DNA of 64,000 bases from Lucinisca nassula (GCA_963580285.1 OY757026.1:49885143-49949142); one strand, 5' to 3'; shown: positions 1 through 10,817, numbered from the stretch's first letter. Notes: a model not told the origin generated them from the letters alone. Program-made: numbers and translations.

Positions 1-43
1 TTCAAATGTAGCCAATTCTTTCCTTTAGGAAAATATTCCTATT

Positions 44-1149
44 ACCAGGTTTCATACCATGCAGTTGTGTAAGATTATTCTCCCTTGATCCACTATGTCG
101 GAGGCACGGGGTTTCACACCATGCAGTTGTGTAAGATTATTCTCCCTTGATCCACCATGTTGGAGACACTGGATTTCACACCATGCAGTTTTGCAAAATT
201 ATTCTCCCTTGATCCACCATGTTGGAGACACCCAGTTGCACACCATGCAGTTTTGTAAGATTATTCTCCCTTGATTCACCATGTTGGAGACACCCGGTTT
301 CTCACCATGCTGTTTTGTAAGATTATTCTCCCTTGATCCACCATGTTGGAGACACCGGGTTTCACACCATGCAGTTTTGCAAAATTATTCTCCCTTGATC
401 CACCATGTTGGAGACACCCAGTTGCACACCATGCAGTTTTGTAAGATTATTCTCCCTTGATCCACCATGTTGGAGACACAAGGTTTCACACCATACAGTT
501 TTGTAAGATTATTCTCCCTTGATCCACCATGTTGGAGACAACAGGTTTCACATCATGCAGTTTTGTAAGATTATTCTCCCTTGATCCACCATGTTGGAGA
601 CACACGTTTCACACTTTGGAGTTTTGTAAGATTATTCTACCTTGATCCACCATGTTGGAGATAACAGGTTTCACATCATGCAGTTTTGTAAGATTATTCT
701 ACCTTGATCCACCATGTTGGAGGCAATAGGTTTCACACCATATAGTTTTGTAAGATTATCCTCCCTTGATCCATCCTGTTGGAGACAACAGGTTTTACAC
801 TTTGGAGTTTTGTAAGATTATTCTCCCTTGATCCACCATGTTGGAGACAACAGGTTTCACACCATGCAGTTTTGTAAGATTATTCTCTCTTGATCCACCA
901 TGTTGGCGACACCAGGTTTCACACTTTGGAGGTTTGTAAGATTATTCTACCTTGATCCACTATGTTGGAGACAACAGGTTTCACATCATGCAGTTTTGTA
1001 AGATTATTCTACCTTGATCCACCATGTTGGAGACAACAGGTTTCACATCATGCAGTTTTGTAAGATTATTCTACCTTGATCCACCATGTTGGAGGCACTG
1101 GGTTTCACCCCATCCAGTTTTGCAAGATTATTCTCTCTTGATCCACCAT
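44..1149. repeat. 62-bp tandem array (about 18 units)
   Basis: A head-to-tail array with an exact 62-base period: the anchor 'gcagttgtgt/gcagttttgt' falls at 61, 123, 185, 247 and 309 and continues. Each unit carries 'aagattattctcccttgatc' followed by 'caccatgttggagacac'. Units differ by scattered substitutions and some alternate 'catgcag' with 'tttggag', which suggests higher-order variants. The array ends at the sequence of a palindromic MITE half (family H). It is a non-coding minisatellite. Confidence 0.95.
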
Positions 1150-1300
1150 GGTCTAGTGAGGCAGTTCTAACGAGCACTCACAATCTATATTTGGATCAGA
1201 AATAAGATAAAATATCAAATATTTTCATCTGAAAAATAGTAGTTCTAGAGATAAGATGGACATCATTTTAGTGTTCGGGTGTGTTATCATAATGGAAAAT
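1150..1300 (+). mobile_element. 3' half of palindromic MITE family H
   Basis: Sequence from 'tgaggcagttctaacgagca' through 'ataagataaaatatc' to 'tgtgttatcataatg' matches the right half of family H elements (compare 35485-35623). The left half is missing and the 62-bp array stands in its place. Its right end lies about 55-75 bases upstream of the hyccin exon, so the element sits in the intron near the splice acceptor. Confidence 0.75.
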
Positions 1301-1369
1301 GGAGACAAAAGAATTTTTGAAAAAGTTGCCTCTCTTGAAAATATACAGATTTCCCCTGACAATTTTCAG

Positions 1370-1504
1370 ATATTGGACCCAGTGTGTCACCAGCTGTTCG
1401 AGTTCTGTAGATCAGATGAGAAAGAATTACAGCGGTTTTCTCTTGAGCTCATACCTTCCTTAATCTGGCTCTATCTCTCTTTGATCAGCAAGGGAGATAA
1501 ATCA
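1370..1504 (+). CDS. FAM126: hyccin (FAM126) coding exon, N-terminal domain
   Basis: Hyccin is a scaffold subunit of the plasma-membrane PI4-kinase complex (PI4KA, TTC7, FAM126, recruited by EFR3), which makes PI4P. The exon encodes 45 codons starting ILDPVCHQLFEFCRS and including LIWLYLSLISKGDKS. The PVCHQLFEF block and the following helix are diagnostic of the N-terminal hyccin domain (vertebrate: LEPVCHQLFEFYRS). The acceptor is 'gacaattttcag' ending at 1369 and the donor is a perfect GTAAGT at 1505; both are phase 0. A second in-phase acceptor at 1348 ('gaaaatatacag') would add seven codons (ISPDNFQ), which also align plausibly, so the start is uncertain by 21 bases. The open frame back to 1256 runs into a MITE tail and is probably not coding. 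The next exon found is at 38262. Confidence 0.87.
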
Positions 1505-1782
1505 GTAAGTAATTGGTATATTCTTTATACTCGTATTTCTATGTCACTGAGCTTCAAAGAAGCTGGTAGGGCATATTGCTTTTGGCTTGTCCCTTCATCT
1601 GTCTCTTAGTCACACCATCTTTGTGCAAAGTATGACTTTTGAACCATGCATGCTAGATTTTTGAAATTTCATATATGGATTCCTCATAAAGATAGGTGAC
1701 CTATATGCTTTTCTTATCGGTGTTATGCCACTTTCTTGACGTTCAGAAAGTTTGGATAGGGCTATCATTCTAAATCTAATGG

Positions 1783-1845
1783 TATGTGGTGTTTACTCAT
1801 TAGAATCACCTCAGTGAGGCGATACTAATGGGTACACATATATAT
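1783..1845. repeat. degenerate core-alpha palindrome
   Basis: 'gtgtttactcattagaatca' and its imperfect reverse complement 'gatactaatgggtacaca' meet at 'cctcagtgagg'. This is the core-alpha hairpin of families H and N, here with decayed ends. Confidence 0.65.
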
Positions 1846-1884
1846 TTTCCAGACAACATATTAAAATAATCCCAAATATATTAA

Positions 1885-2123
1885 CTTAAGACGCCGAGAA
1901 AAACTACATCTGAAAATGTTGTCTGCTTATATCCTCTGCACATGTTGTCTACTGAATTATTTTGCAAACTTTTTAAAAATATTTTAGCATACAGGCAAAC
2001 AGTGTGAGCCCAGATCAGGAGCAGTCTGATCTGGCTCCACACTGCTTGCAAAAAATGATTTTTAAGGTAACAGGCAGAGGGCAAAGCAGACGGCAGTTGT
2101 TGTGATTGGCATGTTCTGGGTTA
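1885..2123 (+). mobile_element. palindromic MITE family F
   Basis: Starts 'ttaagacgccgagaaaaact' and ends at 'gttctgggttaa'. The centre is a core-beta hairpin (about 2000-2055): 'gcaaacagtgtgagcccaga' pairs with 'tctggctccacactgcttgc'. Related copies occur at 27655-27835 and, as a fragment, at 3826-3890 (inverted). Confidence 0.65.
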
Positions 2124-2139
2124 ATATCTGCAGTCATGG

Positions 2140-3185
2140 GATTTTTATAGCCCTGCTTTGAAAAAGTGGGGGCTATATTGGATTTGCCCTGTCCTACTGT
2201 GATTCTGCTATTCCTTTATTCATGATAACTCAAAGACCGTTTGAGATATTTTCATGAAACTTCACACAAATGTTAAGCACTATTAGACAATGTGCAGATC
2301 GTGTGAACCATAACTCTGGATTACCTACTTTTGGAGTTATTGCCCTTTGGAGGACGGGCCTCCGTGGCCTAGTGGTTAAGAGCGCTGACTCTTGATCATT
2401 AGGTCTCACCGCTGTGGTTCGAGCCTCGCTCGGGTCACATGTAAGACGCCAAGTTCTGCAACGGAAGGTCAGGTGGTTTTATCATCGGGTACTCCGGTTT
2501 TCGCCCACCTCTGATTAACGATCGGCTCGATATGAGTGAAATAATCTAGAAAGGGCCGTAAAACCAAAAAAAAAATTGCCCTTTGGACATTGAAAAATGG
2601 CAACCGTAATTCCGTTATTCATGATAACTAAAAAACGTTTGAGGTATTTTCATGAAACTTCACACAAATGTATAGCACTATGAGACGATGTGCAAAGCGC
2701 ATGAACCATGACTCTGGATTGCCTACTTTTCGAGTTATTGCCCTTCGAACATTGAAAAATGGCAATTTTTACATTGTCCGCTCCATATCTCAAAAACAGT
2801 TTGAGGTATTTTCATGAAATTTCACACAAATGTAAAGCACTATAAGACGATGTGCAGAGCGCATAAACCATAACTCTGGATTGCCTACTTTTGGAGGTAT
2901 TGCCCTTTGAACATTGAAAAATGGCACTTGGAATAAACTCAGAACAGTAATAATTTGTGTCCGTTCCATATCTCTGAAACTATTTCAGATATTTTCACGC
3001 AACTGTGAAGCAAATGTAAAGCAGGATGAGTCAAGGTAATTCTACAATACCAATTTCAATCTTTCTTACCACCTTTAATTATAGGCTGAAAGCTGAAAAT
3101 ATTTTTTTTCTTGTATTTTTCTTTTCTGATAGCGCTATAGCCGGGCTATAGTCAGATCTTCTGACAGTTCTAGTTTGTTTGTGGA
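2140..3185 (+). mobile_element. tandem-core element (family V), interrupted by SINE-A
   Basis: About four units near 175 bp built on 'ttgaggtattttcatgaaac ttcacacaaatg' (split here for length), 'accataactctggattgcct' and 'gttattgccctttg'. It is bounded by self-complementary GC-rich ends ('tatagccctg' at 2148, 'agcgctatagccgggctata' near 3132). The layout of terminal hairpin and tandem core matches the other pearl-like elements in the window. A SINE-A splits the first unit. Confidence 0.65.
2352..2574 (+). mobile_element. tRNA-derived SINE family A, full length
   Basis: The 5' head has pol III promoter boxes: A box in 'tggcctagtggttaagagcg' and B box 'ggttcgagcc'. The body includes 'ggtactccggttttcgccca' and the 3' end is 'gggccgtaaaacc' plus an A-run. 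It is flanked by a perfect 13-bp TSD, 'attgccctttgga' (2339-2351 and 2575-2587), inside the tandem-core host. Confidence 0.93.
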
Positions 3186-3350
3186 TTCAAGTTCCAAAAA
3201 GCCATGGTGAAGGAGCAGTCTGTTCGAGCCTTCAAGTTTGACTGTTCATTTACAGTTGAAATTCAGTGGCCCATGAGATCATAAAAATTTGTTTTGGACA
3301 CTGGCAGTTCAAGTCACACAGGATTATTCATAGCCAGGTGTTCTCATTGT

Positions 3351-3650
3351 TTGCTTGTGTTCAGGTTTCTATGTCCCAGTCAACACTAATTAGGTCATGT
3401 TGGGGATGTTGCTTTTAACTTAAGGGCTTCTGCCTAACATTGAGATGAAATGACATCTCAAGCTCTGCCACCCAAAGAAACCACTTGTGTTGATATGCAG
3501 GTATGGTGTGTCTTGCACCACTTTGTCTGGGCAGGCTTAGGCTGTCTAAGTGGTTTACTAGTTCTCAAGTTTGGTCTGTTTCAGCTCTGTGCTTAAGCAC
3601 TTGGTGAATCAGCCTAATCTATTTCTCCAAGCCCTGATGGGTGAAGGCGT
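3351..3650 (-). mobile_element. E element, diverged, near full length
   Basis: The minus-strand copy shows the family landmarks in order: tail 'ttcaggtttctatgtccc' (3' end), 'gagatgaaatgacatctcaa', 'gtggtttactagt', and the 5' end 'tctatttctccaagccctga'. Divergence is high compared with later copies, suggesting an old insertion. Confidence 0.8.
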
Positions 3651-3663
3651 TCATGGCCAGATT

Positions 3664-3838
3664 TGTTTGTTTGATTTGAGGTCTAACAGCCCCTTCATCT
3701 CTGTATAGGTCATTTTGGAGACGTTGCTTCCAATTTTGTGGGACTTTTACCCAAAAGTGAGATGAACTGACATCTCAAGTCCTGTTGCCCAATGAAACCA
3801 ATAGGGTTTATAAGCATGGATGGCCCGACTCAGCAGAC
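3664..3838 (-). mobile_element. E element, 5'-truncated
   Basis: Runs from 'gtttgtttgatttgaggt' through 'ttccaattttgtgggacttt' and 'acatctcaagtcctgt' to 'gggtttataagcatgga'. It breaks at 'cccgactc' and continues into a family F fragment ('agcagacgacataagcagac', 3826-3890). Confidence 0.85.
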
Positions 3839-4149
3839 GACATAAGCAGACGACATATTCAGATGTAGTTTTTCTCGGCGCCTTAAGGGTCAACACCCAA
3901 ATGTAAAAAGTAATGTTTAACCACTTTAAATAGAATCTTGAAGTTTTTTCCAGAAACAAAGTTCTCAGGTGTATTCTGAAGAGAAAATTGTTACAATCTA
4001 CTTACATTATCGTCAGAAACTGCAGAAATCCCTCAGCTATTGTGTCTATTGCTTTCGGCCTGCTTCCTGTGTCTCGCATTTTTTGAAGGGCTTACTGTCC
4101 AAAAAAGACAACCGGGCAACCGGCAGCTTAGCAGTGGGACATATCCCGT

Positions 4150-5282
4150 CAGTTCATTAAAGAGCAGTTACTTAAAATAACACTGACATGCTACACAAGA
4201 ATATATATTACAATCAAGGTAACTGCAATCCATTCCAACAGAAGAGGGCGGAGCTAAGCGATTTTCAAAAATGTGCTGCATCCCGCCTTCAGATTTGCGC
4301 TGCATAATTATTTAATATTGTTTGTATAAAAATTCACTTTTGCATGTAATATCACCAATTAAGCAGAAAATAGTCGCTGTAAGGTCAGTGTTGCATAGAG
4401 GTCTATCTATAGAGTCGTGGGTTGGGCTTGGCAAACATTGACGACAGAGATCAGGCGCCACAGAACTTGGCATCTGATCAGCGTCTACAATGTTTGCGTA
4501 AAAAGTGGAATTTGGGGGGTTGAACAAAACAGTTTGGATCTCAGTCCGGGACTCATCACGAAAACAGGCCTATATAATTTTGACCCCCTTGAACCCCACT
4601 TTTATATAGTAAAGCTGGAGTGTACAGGGGTTAACTTTTATTACCATGCACAATCTATATTTCAAGCAGAAATAAGAAAAATATCACTGTAAAAGTTTCT
4701 TTTTTCGGCAGTTAAGTTTACAATGCATTTGTGTAGGCGTGTTTTCGTAATGTATTTTCCTAGCCTACACTCGGTGACAATTGACCACGGGTACGTCATG
4801 ACGGACGGGCGATGGTCGCGAGCGCTGAATACGGTAGGGCCTGCCTTGATTGTCAGATAGTTTTTAGTTTATTATATTCACTGACCACTTCTGATCAGGG
4901 CAATTTGGGCAGTCGGGGACGCTTCCCCTTCCCACTGAGGTCACCTTTGTCGTCCGCTCACGACTGCCAACGACTGTCCTGTCTGATTACATACTTGTGC
5001 ATACCTTTATCTATAATGGTTGACAATTTACACCTCTGCATCTCGCCTTGATGGTTTCAGCTTATCATAATAAGATCTGACAGCTTGATGAGAACGATGT
5101 TTTTAAAAGAGTATATTACCTAATATTTTAAACCTCCATGAACTAATAGAATCAACCCTCACATACAACTTCTTTATATTTTTGGCACAAGTCCTTGTAA
5201 TTTATAATGTAAAGCGTGAGGACCGTGCAATTGCAATACATACAGAAATGGACACAACAGGAGGCTCAGTTATAAGGTGGGT
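4150..5282. other. mostly unassigned intron with MITE fragments
   Basis: A core-beta-like imperfect palindrome lies at about 4435-4500 ('ggcaaacattgacgacagag' against 'atctgatcagcgtctacaat'). A family H derivative lacking its central hairpin lies at about 4590-4760 and ends 'gtgttttcgtaatg'. I recognise nothing in 4760-5282, and its short open frames have no family signature. Confidence 0.5.
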
Positions 5283-5477
5283 GAAGTGTACGCTGAACAT
5301 AACAACCCCTACTTTTGCAAACAGTGTAGATCAAGATCAGATGACTTTTGAAGAAGCAGTGTGATCAGGTTCTACACTGTTTGTCATGCAGTTTGTGAAT
5401 TGTGTTAAGAAATTTGAATGTTTGATAGTCGGCAATGGGTGTGGCTAAATTAATTTATTCAGCAGGATAAGGGTTAA
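5283..5477 (+). mobile_element. MITE family J, 5' end decayed
   Basis: Contains 'caacccctacttttgcaaac', a core-beta hairpin (about 5314-5385), 'gggtgtggctaaattaattt' and the 3' inverted end 'cagcaggataagggttaa', with TTAA at 5474-5477. The matching 5' end is not preserved. Confidence 0.75.
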
Positions 5478-5754
5478 GTCTCCAAAACGAGATTTATTAG
5501 TTTTTCTGGGTTTCTTCTCTTTTTCAGCCCAATTTTTGTCCAGACAAGTTCTCAGTAACCACTAGACAAATTGTTCTGAAATTTTTGGATATGATAGATA
5601 TGTAAATGAAGTTGTGCACATTTAAAAGTGTGGACCCACCAGGTCTCCTTGGGGCACGCAAAAATCCGCCCAAATCTTTTACGGACGAGTTCTCAGTAAC
5701 TGTCGAGTTGAGCAATTAAGTGACAAATATTTGTTTTTATTTATTTATTTTCTG

Positions 5755-5830
5755 TCAACAGTGGCCAACTCTTAAAGGAAAGAATTTGCTCCTGAGCAAA
5801 TTCTTTCCTTTAAGAGTAGATCTCTTTTTT
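5755..5830. mobile_element. foldback element family L (hairpin)
   Basis: 'actcttaaaggaaagaattt' (5768) pairs with 'aaattctttcctttaagagt' (ending 5817), a stem of about 23 bp with a 4-base loop. Other copies are at 7465-7665 and 44555-44770. Confidence 0.8.
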
Positions 5831-6000
5831 CGTGGGACAGAGCTTATAGAAAAGCAAACAGAAGTCCCGAAAGTTGTCCCCTTTTGAAAAAATGGTGGAA
5901 AATTCCAAGTGTTGCCATTCCCCCTCTTTCCTTTTCTGCAAGATTTCATGTAACCAATAACAGACTTTAATTGACCAATATTTCTGCTTTTCTGTCAGAT

Positions 6001-6113
6001 TGTTTGTTTGTTTGCTTTGAGGATTATCATCCAATTTTGGGGGAATTTTACTCGACATTGAGATAAAATGACATCTCAATCCATGCCGCCCAGTGAAACC
6101 AATAGGGTTTTTA
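6001..6113 (-). mobile_element. E element, truncated with internal deletion
   Basis: Shows 'tgtttgtttgtttgctttga', then jumps to 'ccaattttgggggaatttta', 'gagataaaatgacatctcaa' and 'cccagtgaaaccaatagggt'. The section with the shared SINE tail is partly deleted. Confidence 0.8.
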
Positions 6114-6323
6114 TGTGTCTCCTCGTTGATACGAACCATAAAAGCACCCCTATATAATTTTGATTGCCTACCACCCCCCTCCCCAACAAAACCTTGACTC
6201 AACATTGGAACAGCATTTTCAATTCTTTCTTTCTATACTATTTCTATCTACTATCGGTCGAATCAACATTGGTCTAGTGTGATCGGTCATAGACAGGATG
6301 AAAACATACACAGTTATCATGTA

Positions 6324-6552
6324 ATAACGATAGAGATCTTTAACCTGCACAGAATGGACCTCCCTGCACGTGCGCCTCCCTGCACGTGCAGGGGGTCCCC
6401 AGTTAACGTCCCGATGTGGAGGATGCTGCACTTTGTGGCATTCACCCGGAGCATGTTCGGACACCGCAGTTTTATTGCCGCTGCCGGGAATCAAACTGGG
6501 GGCCTCTAGCATCATAGGCAAGTGCACTAACCATTGAGTTACCACGCTTGAT
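6324..6552 (-). mobile_element. tRNA-derived SINE family G
   Basis: On the minus strand the head reads 'gcgtggtaactcaatggtta' (A box region) and then 'gtttgattcccggcagcggc' (B box). The + strand region 6358-6400 holds a local duplication of 'cctccctgcacgtgc'. A second copy is at 47680-48515. Confidence 0.75.
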
Positions 6553-6599
6553 TCAATGTCGAGTGCCTGCTCGGCCACTTTAATACATGTATGTGCAGG

Positions 6600-7010
6600 T
6601 GTTCATTCATTGTTCTTTCTCGTTTCTGCTTCAAAACTGTGACTGCTGGTTACACAGATCAGCCTCGAGGATTTAACGAGTATCCACAGTCTGTTTTGAG
6701 CAGATATAGATTCGCTTGTGGGTATTGCCGGTTAGAACCGCCTCGAGGTTTTGTTTGTCTTGTTTGATTTGAGGTTTAAGGTCCACGTCAACACTGTATA
6801 GGTCATATTGGAGACGTTGCTTCAAATTTTGTTGGACTTTTACCCGACACTGAGATGAAATGACATCTCAAGCCCTGTCGCCACCTCAAGGTTTTGAGTA
6901 TCCTCAATCTCTGTTTTGAGCAGACTATAGATTGTGGGTACTGCTGGTTAGAACCGCTTGGATGTTTTAACGAATACCCACAATCTCCTTTTGAGCAGTA
7001 TTAAAATCGA
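6600..7010. mobile_element. family H MITE remnant split by an E element
   Basis: Several H-type arms ('attgccggttagaaccgcct', 'actgctggttagaaccgctt', 'aacgaatacccacaatctcc') lie on both sides of an E insertion, indicating a rearranged or duplicated H copy. Confidence 0.6.
6754..6883 (-). mobile_element. E element, 5'-truncated, with 13-bp TSD
   Basis: Begins 'tttgtcttgtttgatttgag' and ends 'aagccctgtcgcca'. It is flanked by 'cctcgaggttttg' (6741-6753) and 'cctcaaggttttg' (6884-6896), a TSD with one mismatch. 5' truncation plus a TSD of this length indicates insertion by target-primed reverse transcription. Confidence 0.9.
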
Positions 7011-7464
7011 TTGTAACATAAACTGACAGGGCTATTGTCCCGCCCACTCTTAAAATGTTCAAATACGGTTGTCAATCATCCCAAATACCAGTTCAGAAGC
7101 ATGTAATGGAAAGTTCAAAATGGTGCTACAAAGCTTTCGGCGCGTCTTTGATATTCGTCTCAAACAACATCAAAAGTGCATCTGGGAGAAGGCCTATTGC
7201 TAACTTGCTGGTTGCGTGTTAGTATCTCCTTTGTAGACACTGTCATACCTAGATTTCTTATAAGGTTACTTTTGGTAAGAATGATGTTTATTCCCACACT
7301 TTTCGAAGGAAAAGCAGAGATCATGTATTACCACCTGTTTGTCCATCAGTACATCCATCCCTCTGTCCATCCGTCCTCTTGGTAGCTAGGATAAACAAAA
7401 GATTCTTTTCAGCTTCAAAATGGGTATAGAATTGGGAATATTATAGGTACATGAAACTTCATTT

Positions 7465-7665
7465 TCAAAGGGAGATAACCTTTGGAACTTCCTGTTCACT
7501 TTTCTGTAAACTGTGTCACACAGAAAAAGGGGTCTGCTCTTAAAGGAAAGAATTTGCTCCTGTGGAGCAAATTCTTTCCTCTAAGAGTTGACTCCTATTG
7601 ACATGGGAGACAAAAATACTTTTGCAGCAGTTGCCTCCCCTGAAGGTGTTCCTGTTCCCCTTAAA
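7465..7665. mobile_element. foldback element family L
   Basis: Hairpin 7538-7588 ('ctcttaaaggaaagaatttg' against 'caaattctttcctctaagag'), flanked by 'agggagataacctttggaac' and 'gttgcctcccctgaaggtgt', which recur at the 44.6-kb copy and partly pair with each other. Confidence 0.75.
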
Positions 7666-8149
7666 GACTGATGACTCATTTTCCATGGCTGTTTCAGATT
7701 TGTTTGTTATTCCCTATAACTCCAGGAAACCAATACTTAGGGATATGGTAATTTTATGTTAGGTGTACTCATAAAAATCGCCTCTGTAAGTTATACAACA
7801 AACATTATTTTGTTTAGAAGATATAAGAGGCATTTTATCCCTTTTCCTCAACGAGTTTAATACATACAATAATACATGAGCATGAATGCAAGATTCTATT
7901 AATCATATGACATTTAAAACGCATTTTATTCACAATTTGTTTATAAAAAAGTCAATTTTCCGCCATTAGTAAATGCGACATTGTTAAGGACATCATAAGT
8001 GTAATGTTAAGGGGCGTATCTAACTAATTTGCATATTTAATCCACTTGTGGAATATCGAATTTATTACATGGTGTTATTACATTCTCAAAAGCGACATCA
8101 TATGATAATTAAAGTTATCCCCCCTTGTGTCTTCTGATCTTGCCCTATG
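7666..8149. other. unassigned AT-rich intron sequence
   Basis: No coding signal, hairpin or family match is recognised. Short palindromic or AT-rich stretches only. Confidence 0.5.
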
Positions 8150-9437
8150 TTTACTGTAAAAATCCTAAAAATTGGGACACCTTAGGAACTTGCTGTAATT
8201 CTCCTAAAATTTTAACAAATTTGTTTCATGATCCAGCAAGGAGTTGAAAAGGTGAGACGGAATGGCAAATGGTGTAGATCCTGATCAGACTGCTCCTTCA
8301 GGTCTGCACTGTTTGCTTAGGCCTGTCTTTCCCAATACTTAGGATCCTTACAGTAGCCCTTGTCCTTCTGAACAGCCTTACCCCCAACCTTTGCAAACAA
8401 TATAGATCCACATCAGATGGCCATCGGGGCTTGAAGAAATAGATAGGCTGCATGATGCTTCCACGCAGAGCTGAAACCGTCCGCACACTAGTACCGGTAA
8501 ACCGCTTAGAGAATCTAAGCCTGTCTAGGAACCACGGTGCGAGGCGGACCGTCCATGCTTATAAACCCCAATGGAATCATTGGGCGACAGGGCTTGAGAT
8601 GTCATTTCATCTCAGTGTCGGGTAAAAGTCCCACAAAATTGGAAGCAACGTCTCCAAAATGACCTATACTGTGTTGATGGGGACGTTAAACCTCAAATCA
8701 AACAAACAAACAAAGATGGCCTCTGAAGATCTTTTCTGTTTGTCATTCATTTGTCAAATTTCAAGGAATTTATTACATCATGCTGCTTTGATCATTTTAT
8801 TTGTTGTTGTCAGAAATGGATGTGGCAAATTAATTTATTCAGCAGGACAAGGGTTAACCGTCAGTGGCTTGAAGTATAAAATGAAGAATAAGTCTTCTGA
8901 GTTTCAAAGGTGTTTGAGTTATATACAGAAAATTTAAAGAAGTACCGTAAAAATCCTACAATTTCGGACATCTTGTGAACTTGCTGTAATTCTACTAAAA
9001 TTTTGATAAATTTGTTTCATGATCCAGCAAGGAGTCGAAAAAGGTGAGACAGGATGGCAAACAGTGTGACCCTGATCAGACTGCTCCTTCAGGTCTGCAT
9101 TGTTTACTTAGGCCTATCTTTCCAATTCTTAGGATCATTTCAGCGACGCTTGTCTTTCTGAACAGGCTAACCCCTACCTTTGCAAACAATATAGATCCTG
9201 ATCAGAGGGCTTCTGAAGAAGCCCTCTGATCAGGATCTGCACTGTTTGTCATTCATTCGTCAAATTTGAAGGAATTTATTATATCAGGTTAGTCAATTTA
9301 GTTTGATTTGTTGATAGTCAGAAATGGATGTGGCAAATTAATTTATTTGGCAGGACAAGGGATAACTGTCAGTGGCTTGAAGTATAAAATGAAGAAAAAA
9401 TTTTCTTAGTTTCAAAGGTTTTTGAGTTATATACAGA
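8150..9437 (+). repeat. tandem duplication of a Q+J MITE pair
   Basis: Two successive copies (8150-8940 and 8943-9437) share the same order: a family Q element ('gtaaaaatcct...', 'tttcatgatccagcaaggag'), then a family J element, then the same unique tail ('gtcagtggcttgaagtataa', 'gagttatatacagaaaat'). The first copy carries an E insertion that the second lacks. A third Q starts at 9654. Confidence 0.85.
8422..8713 (+). mobile_element. E element, near full length
   Basis: Starts 'catcggggcttgaagaaata', contains 'cttccacgcagagctgaaac' and 'gatgtcatttcatctcagtg', and ends 'gacgttaaacctcaaatcaa' plus (acaa)n. It is flanked by 'agatggc' (8415-8421 and 8714-8720) inside the core-beta hairpin of a J element. 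Confidence 0.92.
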
Positions 9438-9440
9438 AAA

Positions 9441-9650
9441 TTAACTCTTATCATGCTGTTCACGACAACCCCTATCTTTGGAAACAGTGTAGATCCAGAT
9501 CAGATGGCTTCTGAAGAAGCCATCTGATCAGGATCTATACTGTTTGACATTCAGTTTGAGAATTTGTAGCAATAAATTACAAGTAATTTGATTGGTTGAT
9601 AGACAGAAATGGGTGTGGCTTAACTGAATATTCAGCAAGATAAGGGTTAA
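9441..9650 (+). mobile_element. MITE family J, complete, TTAA-flanked
   Basis: TTAA at 9441-9444 and 9647-9650. Inverted ends are 'ctcttatcatgctg' and 'cagcaagataaggg'. The central core-beta hairpin (about 9487-9548) includes 'gatggcttctgaagaagcca'. The size (about 210 bp), CCC/GGG-type ends and TTAA duplication fit a non-autonomous piggyBac element. Confidence 0.87.
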
Positions 9651-9653
9651 AAG

Positions 9654-10195
9654 AAGTACCATAAAAGCCTACAATTTCGGACACCTTGAGGACTTGCTGT
9701 AATTATACTAAAATTTTGACAAATTTGTTTCATGATCCAGCAAGGAGTCGAAAAAGGTGAGCCAGACTGGCAAACTGTGTAGACCCTGATCAGACTGCTC
9801 CTGAAGGAGCAGTCTGATCTTGGTCTACACTGTTTGCTTAGGCCTGTCTGTCCCAATACTTAGGAGCCGGCCTCGGTAGCTCAGTCTGATGCTCGTCTAA
9901 CTGGTGATCAGGAGGACGCGGGTTCGATACCTGCCGGGGAGGGCAACATTCTTTTGAGATTGATCATGAAATCTTTTCTTCGGTCATTCTCTCCCTTCCG
10001 CTGATTTAAGAAGGGCAGTTGTCAGTTTCTGGTGATTGAATGTGCACTGTACTTGATAACCGCTTACGTTTAAGCCTGCCCAGGAAAGGTGTGGATAGGT
10101 AAACTGATCGGCTCAAAAATGACCTAAAATAGTGTTGACTGGGCGGTTAAACTCCAATTCAAACAAACAAAACAATACTTAGGATCATTACGGTA
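9654..10195 (+). mobile_element. MITE family Q hosting SINE-B
   Basis: Starts 'accataaaagcctacaattt' and ends 'aggatcattacggta'. The central hairpin is 'cagactgctcctgaaggagc' with arms extending to 'ggtctacactgtttgc' (core beta). The SINE-B insertion at 9866 splits it near its 3' end. Confidence 0.75.
9866..10172 (+). mobile_element. tRNA-derived SINE family B, full length
   Basis: Head 'gcctcggtagctcagtctga' with A box, B box 'gggttcgatacctgccgggg', and body 'aagggcagttgtcagtttct'. The 3' tail 'gtgttgactgggcggttaaa' plus (caaa)n resembles that of E. A perfect 12-bp TSD 'caatacttagga' lies at 9854-9865 and 10173-10184. Confidence 0.93.
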
Positions 10196-10639
10196 TACTG
10201 TGATCAAGAGCTGCAACTCTGACAGCCTTATTTCAAGAATTAATGTCCCTTGACATATCAATAAAATGATTCTTGCGGTATAATAGTTCTTTAATACCAG
10301 GAAAGTCTGAATGAGCCTTAATAGCATCTGAATGTGTTGAAGACCATTCCCAAGCAATGGATCTTAAGGAAAATTTTGAGTATATCAAATCTGACAAGAT
10401 AAGGTCAGAATAAAACTGCAGTTTGTTTGCCTTGCCCCTACCAAGCCCTGAAGAAGCCTTCCTATTCATTTCATTGCATCTCCAGAAAAAATAAAGATTT
10501 TTTATTCTAAACATCTAGCTCATAATGAAATTCGGCCCCCGCCGAGTATGTAGCGCTAGGGTGTGTTAGTATGATGGGGGCAATGGGTTTTAAGGGACCA
10601 ATCTGCATGTGAATGCGAAGCCCAGACAATTGGGACAGA

Positions 10640-10817
10640 TAAGCCTAAACAAACAGTGCAGCCCTAGATCAGACTGCTCTTGACAGGGTCTACACTGTTT
10701 GCCATTCTGCAGCTCCTTTTGGACTCCTTGCTGGATTGTGAAACGAATTTGTTAAATTTTTATGAGAATTACGGCAAGTCCTCAAGGTGTTGATTATTAG
10801 GATTTTAATGGTAATCT
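10640..10817 (-). mobile_element. MITE family Q, inverted copy
   Basis: The minus-strand order matches other Q copies: 'gaattacggcaagtcctcaa' and 'ctccttgctggattgtgaaa' are reverse complements of the Q body, with a core-beta hairpin at about 10655-10712. It abuts an I element at 10818. Confidence 0.7.

Noticed and set aside
44..1149. Regular 62-bp repeats considered as a CRISPR array
   Set aside because: There are no distinct spacers: the entire unit repeats. The genome is eukaryotic, with introns and SINEs.
1256..1369. Extension of the hyccin exon upstream to the ATG at 1256
   Set aside because: The segment to about 1300 is a MITE tail ('gtgttatcataatg' recurs in H copies), and splice acceptors exist at 1348 and 1369. 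Only the part matching the hyccin family is called.
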